Origin: Sulfurovum sp. UBA5198
GTDB lineage: Bacteria; Campylobacterota; Campylobacteria; Campylobacterales; Sulfurovaceae
Reading direction: 5' to 3'
Length of the DNA stretch: 64,000 nt
NCBI GenBank assembly: GCA_002412865.1
Contig: DHVW01000003.1
Location: forward strand, 22,415-86,414
The notes beneath the pieces were generated by a model. It did not search any database, was not told the DNA's origin, and saw only the letters and a program-made list of their open reading frames with translations. Of the stretch, positions 31,631 through 40,373 are shown piece by piece. Within the stretch, counting starts at the first letter, position 1. The number at the start of each line of letters is the position of its first letter. Both the position numbers and the translations under genes were made by a program.

Positions 31631-31843
31631 TTATTTATTTGCCCACCATTTGATAGCTTTTTGAGTTAATGACAAAAGCCCAAAAATGACAAAAGTAGAG
31701 AGTATGCAATATGGTGCTTGGGCTATAAACGACTTATCCATGCTAGCTATTTTAATAATAATATAAATCCATATTGCAATAGTCAGAGCAGTAGTAATGC
31801 GTATGCCAAGGTTAGCTATTTTCTCTTTTTGTTGTTTATCCAT
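31631..31843 (-). CDS. Small two-helix membrane protein
   Basis: 70 residues with two hydrophobic helices (about 14-30 and 41-60) and a basic C-terminus KAIKWWANK. It is convergent with the xer gene and divergent from ispA. Composition and membrane pattern look real. I do not recognise the family; similar short proteins occur in other Campylobacterota genomes. Confidence 0.6.
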   Translation of the reverse strand: MDKQQKEKIANLGIRITTALTIAIWIYIIIKIASMDKSFIAQAPYCILSTFVIFGLLSLTQKAIKWWANK

Positions 31844-31899
31844 AGCGGTATTTTATCCTAATTAGCTATAATTATAAATAAATCACAACAAGAGTATAA

Positions 31900-32751
31900 A
31901 TGCAAAGATTTGAAGCGTATCTAAAATCACATCTATTACAAGTATCAAGTTTTCATCCGTGCTATGAAAGCTCTCTGGGTGAAATGCTAGATGCTGGTGG
32001 AAAGAGATTTCGTCCACAACTTTTGCTGGAGCTTGTAGAAGCACATGAGCCTTTACTTTATGACTCCTCACTTGCTGTGGCTCTTGCTATCGAGGCATTT
32101 CATACATATTCGCTCATTCATGATGATTTGCCTGCGATGGACAATGCGTCACTTCGCAGAGACAAAGAGACTTTGCATGTGAAATATGATGAAGCAACAG
32201 CCATACTAGCCGGAGATGCACTAAATACAGAGGCATTTTTGCTTCTTGCAAGGTCGCATTTTAGAGCAGATATTCGTATAGAACTTGTGGAGATATTGGC
32301 GCAAAACGGTGGAGCATCTGGAATGGTGCTTGGTCAAGCACTTGACTGTCACTTTGAAAACCAATCATTAAGCCTAGAGCAGGTCGAATTCTTGCATAAA
32401 AATAAAACAGCTAAACTTATAGCAGCAAGTCTAAAGATGGGAGCAGTTATCTCAGGCTTGGAAACAAAAGTACAAGATGAGCTTTATAATTACGGGCTTG
32501 ATTTGGGGCTTTTGTTTCAAGTGCAAGATGATATTATAGATGTTACACAAAGCGATGAGATAGCAGGTAAAACTACTAATAACGATGAGAGTAAAAATAG
32601 TTTTGTGACTATTTTAGGACTTGCGGAGAGTTTAAGATATGCAAATGATTTAGCATCTAAACTAGAGCAAAATCTAAATAACTTTGATCTAAAGACAAAA
32701 CAAGCTTTACAAAAAGCAGTAGCCCACTATCTATGGCGACATAAATCATAA
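31900..32751 (+). CDS. ispA: Polyprenyl (farnesyl/geranylgeranyl) diphosphate synthase
   Basis: 283 residues. First aspartate-rich motif DDLPAMD (75-81) and second DDIID (210-214) bind magnesium-diphosphate of the allylic substrate and isopentenyl diphosphate. GGKRFRP (33-39) and a KT-type pair are also present. It makes farnesyl diphosphate (or slightly longer) for quinones and undecaprenyl carriers. Directly upstream of tkt (16-base gap). Chain length cannot be read with certainty. Confidence 0.92.
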   Translation: MQRFEAYLKSHLLQVSSFHPCYESSLGEMLDAGGKRFRPQLLLELVEAHEPLLYDSSLAVALAIEAFHTYSLIHDDLPAMDNASLRRDKETLHVKYDEATAILAGDALNTEAFLLLARSHFRADIRIELVEILAQNGGASGMVLGQALDCHFENQSLSLEQVEFLHKNKTAKLIAASLKMGAVISGLETKVQDELYNYGLDLGLLFQVQDDIIDVTQSDEIAGKTTNNDESKNSFVTILGLAESLRYANDLASKLEQNLNNFDLKTKQALQKAVAHYLWRHKS

Positions 32752-32767
32752 CAAAAAAAGGAATAAA

Positions 32768-34756
32768 ATGCCAAATAGCCCAGAGAATATAATGAGAAAA
32801 AAGATGGCAAATACTATACGCTTTTTAGCAGCAGATATGGTGCAAAGAGCAAATAGTGGACACCCTGGAGCTCCTATGGGGTTAGCGGATATCGCAGTTG
32901 TATTAAGTGAGCATTTAAAGCATAATCCAAAGAATCCTAGTTGGCTCAATCGTGATAGATTGGTCTTTTCAGGTGGACATGGCTCTGCACTTATATATTC
33001 GCTTTTACATCTATGGGGCTATGATTTAAGCCTTGAGGATTTAAAAAACTTTAGACAACTAGATAGTAAAACGCCCGGACATCCTGAGTATGGACATACA
33101 GATGGGGTTGAGATAACTACTGGTCCACTTGGTCAAGGGATTGCTAATGCTGTTGGTTTTGCAATGGCTGGTGTATACACGGCAAATCAAGTAAATAGTG
33201 AAACTTGTGAGCTTATTGACCATAAAGTTTATTGTTTGTGTGGTGATGGCGATTTACAAGAGGGGATTAGCTATGAGGCTTGTGCGTTGGCTGGGCATTT
33301 GAAATTAAAAGATTTAATTCTCATCTATGATAGCAACTGTATCACGATAGAGGGCGATACAAGCATCGCATGGAGTGAAAATGTAGCTAAGCGTTTTGAA
33401 GCTCAAAACTGGAATGTGATAGCGATAAATGGTCACTGCTATAGAGATATTGATGAGGCTTTAAATGCAGCAAAACAAAGCACAAAACCAACAATTATAA
33501 TCGCAAATACTATAATCGGTAGAGGTGCAGATGGGCTTGAGGGTAGTCATGAGACTCATGGTTCGCCACTTGGTGCTGATGTAATATCAATCTCAAAAAC
33601 AAAAGAGGGATTTGATGCAAATGAGCATTTTGCTATTTCTGAGGATGTATTAATCAGATTTAGATGTGCTGTTGAGCTTGGTGAGATGCATGAAAAAGAG
33701 TGGATACATAGACAAAAAGAAGCTCCATTGTTGGAGCAAAACGAAGCTCTATCTAGACTTTTAAATCCTGATTTTAGCTCAATAGAATATCCTGATTTTA
33801 GTGGTAAAGCCGAAGTGGCTACACGAGATAGTAATGGTGAGATACTAAATGCTATTGCAAAAGCAATTCCAAGTTTCCTTGGTGGTTCTGCTGACCTCGC
33901 ACCATCAAATAAAACAGAACTCAAAAATATGGGCGATTTCCCAAAAGGTAGAAATATTCACTTTGGAATTCGTGAGCATTCAATGGCGGCTATCACAAAC
34001 GCAATGGCACTATATGGCACTATAATTCCGTTTAATGCTACATTTTTTGTGTTTAGTGATTATCTAAAACCTAGTGCCAGAATAGCTGCACTTACTCATA
34101 TACAAAACTTTTTTATCTGGACACATGATAGTATAGGCGTTGGAGAAGATGGACCAACGCATGAGCCAATAGAGCAAATTAGCCAATTTAGAGCATTACC
34201 AAACTTCTATCTATGGAGACCTGCTGACGCTACTGAAAATGTAGAGGCATGGAAAACAGCCCTTGGCATAAAAGCTCCTCATGGATTTGTGCTTAGTCGT
34301 CAAAAGCTTAAAACACTTAAGCCAACTAGAGACTTTGGAGCTGTAAGTAATGGTGCATATCTACTCAAAGAGAGAGATGGAGCTACATTAACGCTTATGG
34401 CAAGCGGAAGTGAACTTATGCCAATACTTCAAGCTGCTTGTCACTTGGAAAGTATCGGAGTAAAAGCCAATGTTGTATCAGTTCCGTGTTTGGATTTATT
34501 CAATGAACAACCTAGCGAGTACAAAGATAGAGTTATTAATCCTGCTACAAAAGTATTAGCAGTAGAAGCTGCTACGGCTGTTGAGTATTACAGATACGCT
34601 GACGATGTTTTAGGAATGGAGAGCTTTGGTGCATCTGCTCCTGCTGAACTGTTGTTTGAGAAATTTGGGTTTACGATTCCAAATATCATGAAAAGAGCTT
34701 GTGAACTTCTGGATGTAGAGTATAAAGAGGTTGCTATAAATAACTGCGAGATTTAA
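32768..34756 (+). CDS. tkt: Transketolase
   Basis: 662 residues, full length. The thiamine-diphosphate motif GDGDLQEGISYEA is near 160, with catalytic His segments GHPGAPMG (near 30) and GPLGQGIANAVG. It also has the pyrimidine-domain DSIGVGEDGPTHEP (near 455) and a C-terminal domain. It transfers two-carbon units in the non-oxidative pentose phosphate pathway. The stop overlaps the next gene's ATG (TAATG). Confidence 0.96.
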   Translation: MPNSPENIMRKKMANTIRFLAADMVQRANSGHPGAPMGLADIAVVLSEHLKHNPKNPSWLNRDRLVFSGGHGSALIYSLLHLWGYDLSLEDLKNFRQLDSKTPGHPEYGHTDGVEITTGPLGQGIANAVGFAMAGVYTANQVNSETCELIDHKVYCLCGDGDLQEGISYEACALAGHLKLKDLILIYDSNCITIEGDTSIAWSENVAKRFEAQNWNVIAINGHCYRDIDEALNAAKQSTKPTIIIANTIIGRGADGLEGSHETHGSPLGADVISISKTKEGFDANEHFAISEDVLIRFRCAVELGEMHEKEWIHRQKEAPLLEQNEALSRLLNPDFSSIEYPDFSGKAEVATRDSNGEILNAIAKAIPSFLGGSADLAPSNKTELKNMGDFPKGRNIHFGIREHSMAAITNAMALYGTIIPFNATFFVFSDYLKPSARIAALTHIQNFFIWTHDSIGVGEDGPTHEPIEQISQFRALPNFYLWRPADATENVEAWKTALGIKAPHGFVLSRQKLKTLKPTRDFGAVSNGAYLLKERDGATLTLMASGSELMPILQAACHLESIGVKANVVSVPCLDLFNEQPSEYKDRVINPATKVLAVEAATAVEYYRYADDVLGMESFGASAPAELLFEKFGFTIPNIMKRACELLDVEYKEVAINNCEI

Positions 34757-35667
34757 TGATAAGAAAAACAGAGATGACTTCTCCAAGACTGTCTCTATTT
34801 TCAATTATTAGGTGGCAAGTAAGTAGAGTTTTTGCAAAAAAAACAGACAATAGAAGCTTTTTAAAAGTAATCAAGCAAGATAAAATAGAGCCAAATAGTG
34901 CAATATGGCTTGGACACGCTTCATTATGGGTTGATGTAGGCAGTACAAAGATACTCATAGACCCTATACTGGAATCTATACCGTTTTATAAAAGACAGAC
35001 AAATCTACCTATACAAAAAGATAGTCTAACAGTAGATATTATACTTATTACTCATGCTCATTATGACCATTTTGATTTGCCATCAATAAAGTTTTTAATA
35101 AAAGAAAATCCAAATGTTAAGATTATAGCTCCAATTGGATTTGAAAGATATTTGGGTAAACACTCCTCAAATCTCATTGAGTTAGAATGGTGGCAAAATA
35201 TTACTATCAAGAATATAGAAATCATCTTTGTGCCGTCCTTGCATTGGAGTAATAGAGTAATGACGGATATGAATAAGGCTCTTTGGGGAGGTTTTATCGT
35301 TCGCAATGAAGAGTATAGCTTGTATCATTCTGGAGACACGGCATATGGAGAGCATTTTAAAGAGATTGGAGATAGATTTGACATTCTCGATGCTTTTTTG
35401 CCAATAGGAGCTTACAAGCCTGAATATATTATGAAACGCAATCATATAAATCCACAAGAGGCACTCGTATCATGCGAAGATTTGTTGGCAAAAAAATTAA
35501 TACCTATACATTATGGAACATTTAAATTATCAGACGAGGGCATTTGTGAGCCACTGGAATGGCTTAGGGAGTTGCTTTTGGAGCGTGAATATCCATTTGC
35601 AACAAAGGTTGCAAATATTGGAGAAGTTATTTATTTAACTAGTATATCTACGCTCAAATCTACTTGA
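34756..35667 (+). CDS. UlaG/NAPE-PLD-like metallo-beta-lactamase-fold hydrolase
   Basis: 303 residues. Metal motif H100-x-H102-x-D104-H105 (HAHYDHFD), with later ligands in SLHWSNR and YHSGDTAYG, then IHYGTF near the end. The layout with an N-terminal WLGHASLWV is typical of the N-acyl-phosphatidylethanolamine phospholipase D-like branch, membrane-associated lipid hydrolases. Coupled to tkt. Its last 37 bases overlap the convergent yceI-like gene. Substrate not known. Confidence 0.85.
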   Translation: MIRKTEMTSPRLSLFSIIRWQVSRVFAKKTDNRSFLKVIKQDKIEPNSAIWLGHASLWVDVGSTKILIDPILESIPFYKRQTNLPIQKDSLTVDIILITHAHYDHFDLPSIKFLIKENPNVKIIAPIGFERYLGKHSSNLIELEWWQNITIKNIEIIFVPSLHWSNRVMTDMNKALWGGFIVRNEEYSLYHSGDTAYGEHFKEIGDRFDILDAFLPIGAYKPEYIMKRNHINPQEALVSCEDLLAKKLIPIHYGTFKLSDEGICEPLEWLRELLLEREYPFATKVANIGEVIYLTSISTLKST

Positions 35668-36155
35668 TTTCTCACCGTAAGTAAAACCATTTTTGGTTGT
35701 TTAATTCCATAGTCTGTCATATTTATTTTGCTTCTTGCTTTGATATGCACTGTTTTGTCGGCATTTGTGATGGTGCCATCAAAAGATAGTGGCTTTGATA
35801 CTCCATGCAAGCTAAGCGTACCATTTAGAGTATATTTATCCCCACCATTTTCTGTAACACTTGAGATATTATATGTTGCTTTTGGAAAAGATGAAGAGTC
35901 TAACGCCTCTTGCATATGATTGTCTCTATCTTTGTTATCACTAGCAAAATTTTTCATACTTACTTCGATAGTGCCTTTTAGCGTATCTATTGTTTTGCCC
36001 ATTGTGAGCCTTGAATTGGCACTGTGAAATGTAGGGTCAATAGTGCTGTCACCAAAAACGCTAGTGTGAGCTTTGATGTAGCCTGATTGGAATTTTAGGT
36101 TTCCTCCGTATACTAAAGCACTTAAAAGTGCAGCCGAAATTAATATTTTGTTCAT
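35631..36155 (-). CDS. YceI family periplasmic lipid-binding-like protein
   Basis: 174 residues from the ATG at 36155 with a CAGGAG ribosome site; the longer frame upstream overlaps the previous gene and is rejected. Signal peptide 1-19 (MNKILISAALLSALVYGGNL), then a lipocalin-like barrel with the YceI hallmarks: SRLTMGKTIDTLKGTIEVSM, FPKATYNIS, LNGTLSLHGVSKPL and DYGIKQPK. Homologues bind polyisoprenoid or amide lipids. It ends the operon containing the CcoN-like protein; its start overlaps the stop of the preceding gene (ATGA). Confidence 0.9.
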   Translation of the reverse strand: MNKILISAALLSALVYGGNLKFQSGYIKAHTSVFGDSTIDPTFHSANSRLTMGKTIDTLKGTIEVSMKNFASDNKDRDNHMQEALDSSSFPKATYNISSVTENGGDKYTLNGTLSLHGVSKPLSFDGTITNADKTVHIKARSKINMTDYGIKQPKMVLLTVRNQVDLSVDILVK

Positions 36156-37108
36156 ATTTTTCTCCTGTCGTTTATATAAAATACTGCACTTGATAACCCA
36201 AGGGCTGCATATGCAATCCAAAAGTATCCCTCAAGCACTAAGCCGTTCGCCACGATAGTTGATAGCCACCCAACAACAATCATTGATATAGCAATGTATA
36301 GCATATTATTTAGTTGCATTATGTAACCAAATAATATAAAATTATACCATGAAATTGTGAAAGGATAGAGTATTGCTAAAAGTATTGGCATCTTGAGCCA
36401 ATATAGTAGGTATGAGATTATAAATAAAGAGATGGTTATATGATTTTTTGATGAAATATCCAACCATTTTAGTTTGTAAGCAACAATGATACCTAGCGTA
36501 TGAAAAGCTATAATGACAAGTGCATAATGACTCCAAATGTCCATATCTCCAGACCTACTAAGTGTTTCAAAGAGTGCAGAATCAAAAAATATCCATAGGG
36601 CAAATAATAAAATAATACTAAAATGTATTGTGCTTTGCTTTTTAATTGACTCTTTGTTTATGTTTATAAAACTAAGTGATGCCATGGAAATAGCCGATAA
36701 CACAAATGCAATCATTCCCCTTTGTTCAAATGGATATGAATAGAGCATCGTTCCTATGGCGTAGGATATAGTTAATCCTATCGCTAGATTTATCTTCTCT
36801 TGTGTGCCTAGTGAAAATAGTAGTAAAGGAGTTGTATATCCCACTACAAATCCAAAAATAAATATCACTATTAGTGAATAGTGTGGATAAAAAAATGCAA
36901 GTATAAACTGGGCAATAAACAAAACATATAATTCACTTTTTATATCCTTGTGCTTTGCAAAACCAGCCAATAAGCCACCAATAATGCCACCAATAGGCAA
37001 AGTATATAAATCATGTATATGTGAATCAAATGCACCAACGATTCCAGTTTGGGCGATTAGAAGATAATATAATAGTTGAGAGCTTAAAAGTACAATAGAA
37101 AAATTCAC
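36152..37108 (-). CDS. Polytopic membrane protein of unknown function (MFS-like fold)
   Basis: 318 residues, about ten hydrophobic helices. Features such as GGIIGGLLAGFAKHKDI and IFGFVVGYTTPLLLF recall half an MFS-type transporter. There is no clear charged MFS signature between helices 2 and 3 and the length is short. It lies 6 bases after the CcoN-like gene and is coupled to yceI. Probably part of the same membrane system. No named family is recognised. Confidence 0.65.
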   Translation of the reverse strand: MNFSIVLLSSQLLYYLLIAQTGIVGAFDSHIHDLYTLPIGGIIGGLLAGFAKHKDIKSELYVLFIAQFILAFFYPHYSLIVIFIFGFVVGYTTPLLLFSLGTQEKINLAIGLTISYAIGTMLYSYPFEQRGMIAFVLSAISMASLSFININKESIKKQSTIHFSIILLFALWIFFDSALFETLSRSGDMDIWSHYALVIIAFHTLGIIVAYKLKWLDISSKNHITISLFIISYLLYWLKMPILLAILYPFTISWYNFILFGYIMQLNNMLYIAISMIVVGWLSTIVANGLVLEGYFWIAYAALGLSSAVFYINDRRKI

Positions 37109-37114
37109 GCTATA

Positions 37115-38659
37115 CTACTTTTTTAGAAATAGCCAATAGACTAAAGCAAAAGATATGTCGTATAATCCAACGAGTAAACTGATAGCATCTATGTGTTTTG
37201 TCGCAAACAATGCTATAAACATAGAGCCTACGAGTAGTCTAATGATACTGCTTGTTTTGGCCAGTATTTCACTATCTCCATAAAGTCCAAAATAGTGAAG
37301 TGTACCCGTGCCTATCATAAATGCAAAAACTACAAATTCATAACTGTATGAGAATTTAAAACCAAGCTGTGCAAACAGCCAACTACCTATTAATATAAGC
37401 AATACACCACCAATGGCATCACTCATTAACCCAGCTAAATGATAGAGTTTTATTTTGGAATCTATTTTTATGTCGCTTGAGTGTATAAATTGATACGCCA
37501 CCATAGAGATAAGAAACAGGCCAAAAATTGTTCTAAGCCACCAAAAATAATAAACACTTGAGTCAATTATACCAGCCTGCACAAGACCAGCAACGCTAAG
37601 CGAGAGAGCAATCAGACCCATCATGATTGTCCATAAAATTGCACCGTTTTTATGCAATAATCGTGGCAATAGATAATGCACAATAGATAGTGCCATAAAT
37701 GCAACGCCAACACCCATGGCAATATGTGCATGACCTACAATCAAATCGTTTCTATGTATTAGCCATCTTATTTCAGGCACAAAAAGTATATTCCCCTCTA
37801 TATCTACAAATAAAAATGCCAATATGGAGATGATGAGGTATGGATTTGATTTGAAACTCACGCTCGAATCCCTAATCCAAATATATAAAAGTGGAATATA
37901 CAAGAGTGTGAGATATTGGAAAACCCACTCTTCATTGTAGCTAAGAGTATGAAAAAAGTTACGAATAATAAGTGAAAGAATATATCCGATAAACGGAATC
38001 AGCCATAAAATATGAGCTTTTGGGATAAATTCTTTACTACTGGCTAATTTTATCAGTAGATAGTACAGTGGAATCAGTGCAAAGCTCATACCTAAAGTGT
38101 TATCTCCATGTGGACCGATTAAACTTTTTTCTACCTGACCATATGATGGATTCATTAAAAACAAAAGTAAAAGAGGCGCTACTACTACGACAAGTAAAGA
38201 GATGTTTACCCATAGAGGTCTATTTGATTTATAATTTTTTAGAGCCAAAAATAGTGCAATTATGTAAAATATGCCACTAGACGCTAAAAGAAAATTTAAT
38301 AAATAATCAAAATCATAAAAAGGAAGCCCCCTCATGTCTCCAAACAAAATAGTCAAGCTCATCAGTAGTAAAAATAGATTCCAAACTACAAAATACATTT
38401 GTAGATATTTGATAATGCGATTATCTAAAATACCATCTTTTTGAAAAAGAGCGAATGGCAAAAGCGATAATATAAGAGGAAAAAACCCATACAGCATTTG
38501 AGATATATGAAGTGACCTCATACGACTAGCCACTAGCAATGTCCCATAATCACCAAACCCTAAAAGTTGCAATGAGTATATAAACCCAGCACCAAGTCCA
38601 AGAATGAGCCAAAATAAAAGAAGATTAAACTCGCTTTTTAGAAATGCACTTAACAACAC
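37115..38659 (-). CDS. CcoN-like heme-copper oxidase-family protein lacking CuB ligands
   Basis: 514 residues, 12 or more membrane helices; start GTG at 38659, overlapping the ATPase gene by 35 bases. It aligns in pattern with cbb3 subunit I. The low-spin heme His is in LHISQMLYGFFP, and both axial His of the HxH pair are in IVGHAHIAMGVG. But the CuB site is gone: YGHNAVGFF became HGDNTLGMS (His to Asp), and the HH of HHLHYTALPDW became FF in FFHTLSYNEEW. It should bind hemes but not reduce O2 or NO in the usual way. Together with an ABC exporter and YceI it may serve electron transfer or heme/quinone handling (guess). Confidence 0.7.
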   Translation of the reverse strand: MLLSAFLKSEFNLLLFWLILGLGAGFIYSLQLLGFGDYGTLLVASRMRSLHISQMLYGFFPLILSLLPFALFQKDGILDNRIIKYLQMYFVVWNLFLLLMSLTILFGDMRGLPFYDFDYLLNFLLASSGIFYIIALFLALKNYKSNRPLWVNISLLVVVVAPLLLLFLMNPSYGQVEKSLIGPHGDNTLGMSFALIPLYYLLIKLASSKEFIPKAHILWLIPFIGYILSLIIRNFFHTLSYNEEWVFQYLTLLYIPLLYIWIRDSSVSFKSNPYLIISILAFLFVDIEGNILFVPEIRWLIHRNDLIVGHAHIAMGVGVAFMALSIVHYLLPRLLHKNGAILWTIMMGLIALSLSVAGLVQAGIIDSSVYYFWWLRTIFGLFLISMVAYQFIHSSDIKIDSKIKLYHLAGLMSDAIGGVLLILIGSWLFAQLGFKFSYSYEFVVFAFMIGTGTLHYFGLYGDSEILAKTSSIIRLLVGSMFIALFATKHIDAISLLVGLYDISFALVYWLFLKK

Positions 38660-39260
38660 CGTCCTCCATTTCGATAATTACATCAGCGTAATCTATAATT
38701 TTTTTATCATGAGTAGCCACTACAAATGTTGTATCATTAAAGCTTTTGAACAGCTCAAACACACCAACAGCATTTTTGGTATCTAAATTCCCAGTAGGTT
38801 CGTCAGCAAAGACAAATGATGGCTTGTTGACTAACGCTCGTGCTATCGCTGCTCTTTGTCTCTCGCCACCTGAGACTTCATTGCTATATCTATTTGCTAA
38901 GTGACCTATGCCCAGATTTTCCATTAGAGTATTAATATTATGTTCATCAAATGCACCGAGTGCTATGTTTTCTTTTAGTGTTAGATACTCTATGAGATAG
39001 TGGAACTGAAATACAAAACCTATATTTTTCCTGCGAAAAGCATTTATATCTTTGATACTATTCTCTGATATGTCATCATAATACACATCTCCATTTGTCG
39101 GTTTTAGAAGCGATGAGAGTATAGCCAAAAGCGTTGTTTTGCCACTTCCACTCTCTCCTATAATAGCTGTAATTTTAGAAGGTTCTATCTCTAAATCGAT
39201 ACCATGAAGTATTTTTTCATGACCATAAAAATGTTCTATATTTGTAGCTTTTAATCTCAT
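38625..39260 (-). CDS. ABC exporter ATPase, MacB/LolD type
   Basis: 211 residues. Walker A GESGSGKTT (near 35), Q-loop FQFHYLIEYLT, signature VSGGERQRAAIARAL (near 134), Walker B FVFADEPTGNLDT and switch His in VVATHDKKI. The FADEPTGNLD motif is typical of the LolD/MacB/FtsE group that works with FtsX-like permeases on lipoprotein, lipid or peptide substrates. The ATG overlaps the permease stop by four bases. Substrate not known. Confidence 0.92.
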   Translation of the reverse strand: MRLKATNIEHFYGHEKILHGIDLEIEPSKITAIIGESGSGKTTLLAILSSLLKPTNGDVYYDDISENSIKDINAFRRKNIGFVFQFHYLIEYLTLKENIALGAFDEHNINTLMENLGIGHLANRYSNEVSGGERQRAAIARALVNKPSFVFADEPTGNLDTKNAVGVFELFKSFNDTTFVVATHDKKIIDYADVIIEMEDGVVKCISKKRV

Positions 39261-40333
39261 TTCGAACCTCCAAGTATGAGGCTCATTGGGTCAATCCGTG
39301 ATGCCCAAATAGCTGGAAGCAAAGATCCAAAGATAGCCATGATGATAGATATGACAAATACCAAAATAGCCAACTGTGGAGTAATCTCACCATTAATATA
39401 GCCTTGGAACTTTTGAATATTTTGTATAACTTCAAGCACTATATATGAAAGTGCAATAGCAGCTATATATGCAAACAGTGATATGATAATTGCTTCTGCT
39501 ATGAGTCGTGAGATGATAGCCGTGCTTGATAGTCCTACTGAGCGCATCACTCCAAATTCTACTTTCCTATCATTTACGACCATACTCATCATACTAATAA
39601 TCCCAAGAATGCCCATCAAAAATGCCAGTGCAGATATAATATCAGAGCTTGTTTTTATGATTTTAAATTGATTATAGTTGTCTATAAAATTATCAGTTGT
39701 TTTGGCTTCTATGTCGTCGCTAAGATTATTTATTTTTTCTACCATATCTTTTGCTTCTATATCTTCAAGTGAGATTAGCATCATGGAAGCATTTTTGTGA
39801 AATATCTTTGAAGCGTCATTTAGTCCCATCACTACTCCACCATCTTCAAAGCCTATTTTGCTTTTAAAGACACCACTTACTTTGAATTCTTGTTTTGAAA
39901 TTTTGATTTTCTTTGGAGAGTTTAACATTTTGTATATCTTTTCACCCACTAATACTTCATCATTTTTTGGATATATACCGCTTATGAGTTTATAATTATC
40001 AAGTCTATTTGCACTTACACCATATATCGCAACTATTGGCAGATTATCCACTGGAGATGCCCCAAATATCATAGAATTTAGCTCTTTAACCCCAGCTAGA
40101 TTGATGATTTTAGGCTCTAGCGAACGATTTATATCGCTAAAAAATGTATCTGCAATGCCTTTTTGTGTGACTATGATATCACCATCTGTTTTGAGCATTG
40201 TGCTATACATCCCAACCACACCACTTGATATTGCACTTATGAGAAAAATGGCACTGATTGATACTGTCATGCTGATGAAAATCAAAAGAGTTTTAAACCA
40301 ATTTTTTCTAAGAGCCTTAAGAGGTGTAATCAT
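39257..40333 (-). CDS. ABC exporter permease, MacB/LolC-like (FtsX fold)
   Basis: 358 residues: one N-terminal membrane helix (about 14-35), a periplasmic MacB-PCD domain (about 40-225), then three C-terminal helices of the FtsX domain (LAFLMGILGIISMMSMVVND and later pairs). NDRKVEFGVMRSVGLSS after the second helix is the coupling-helix signature of this family. Forms the exporter with the overlapping ATPase. Four of the downstream genes follow with no terminator, suggesting a shared membrane-related task. Confidence 0.88.
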   Translation of the reverse strand: MITPLKALRKNWFKTLLIFISMTVSISAIFLISAISSGVVGMYSTMLKTDGDIIVTQKGIADTFFSDINRSLEPKIINLAGVKELNSMIFGASPVDNLPIVAIYGVSANRLDNYKLISGIYPKNDEVLVGEKIYKMLNSPKKIKISKQEFKVSGVFKSKIGFEDGGVVMGLNDASKIFHKNASMMLISLEDIEAKDMVEKINNLSDDIEAKTTDNFIDNYNQFKIIKTSSDIISALAFLMGILGIISMMSMVVNDRKVEFGVMRSVGLSSTAIISRLIAEAIIISLFAYIAAIALSYIVLEVIQNIQKFQGYINGEITPQLAILVFVISIIMAIFGSLLPAIWASRIDPMSLILGGSK

Positions 40334-40373
40334 CTATGCTCCAAATATTTTTTCATATTATACTTAAATATTA

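Noticed and set aside
36152..37108. Second NnrS protein (polytopic, near heme-copper-like gene)
   Set aside because: Lacks the conserved His-rich N-terminal NnrS segments seen in the gene at 1514-2659; left as unknown membrane protein.
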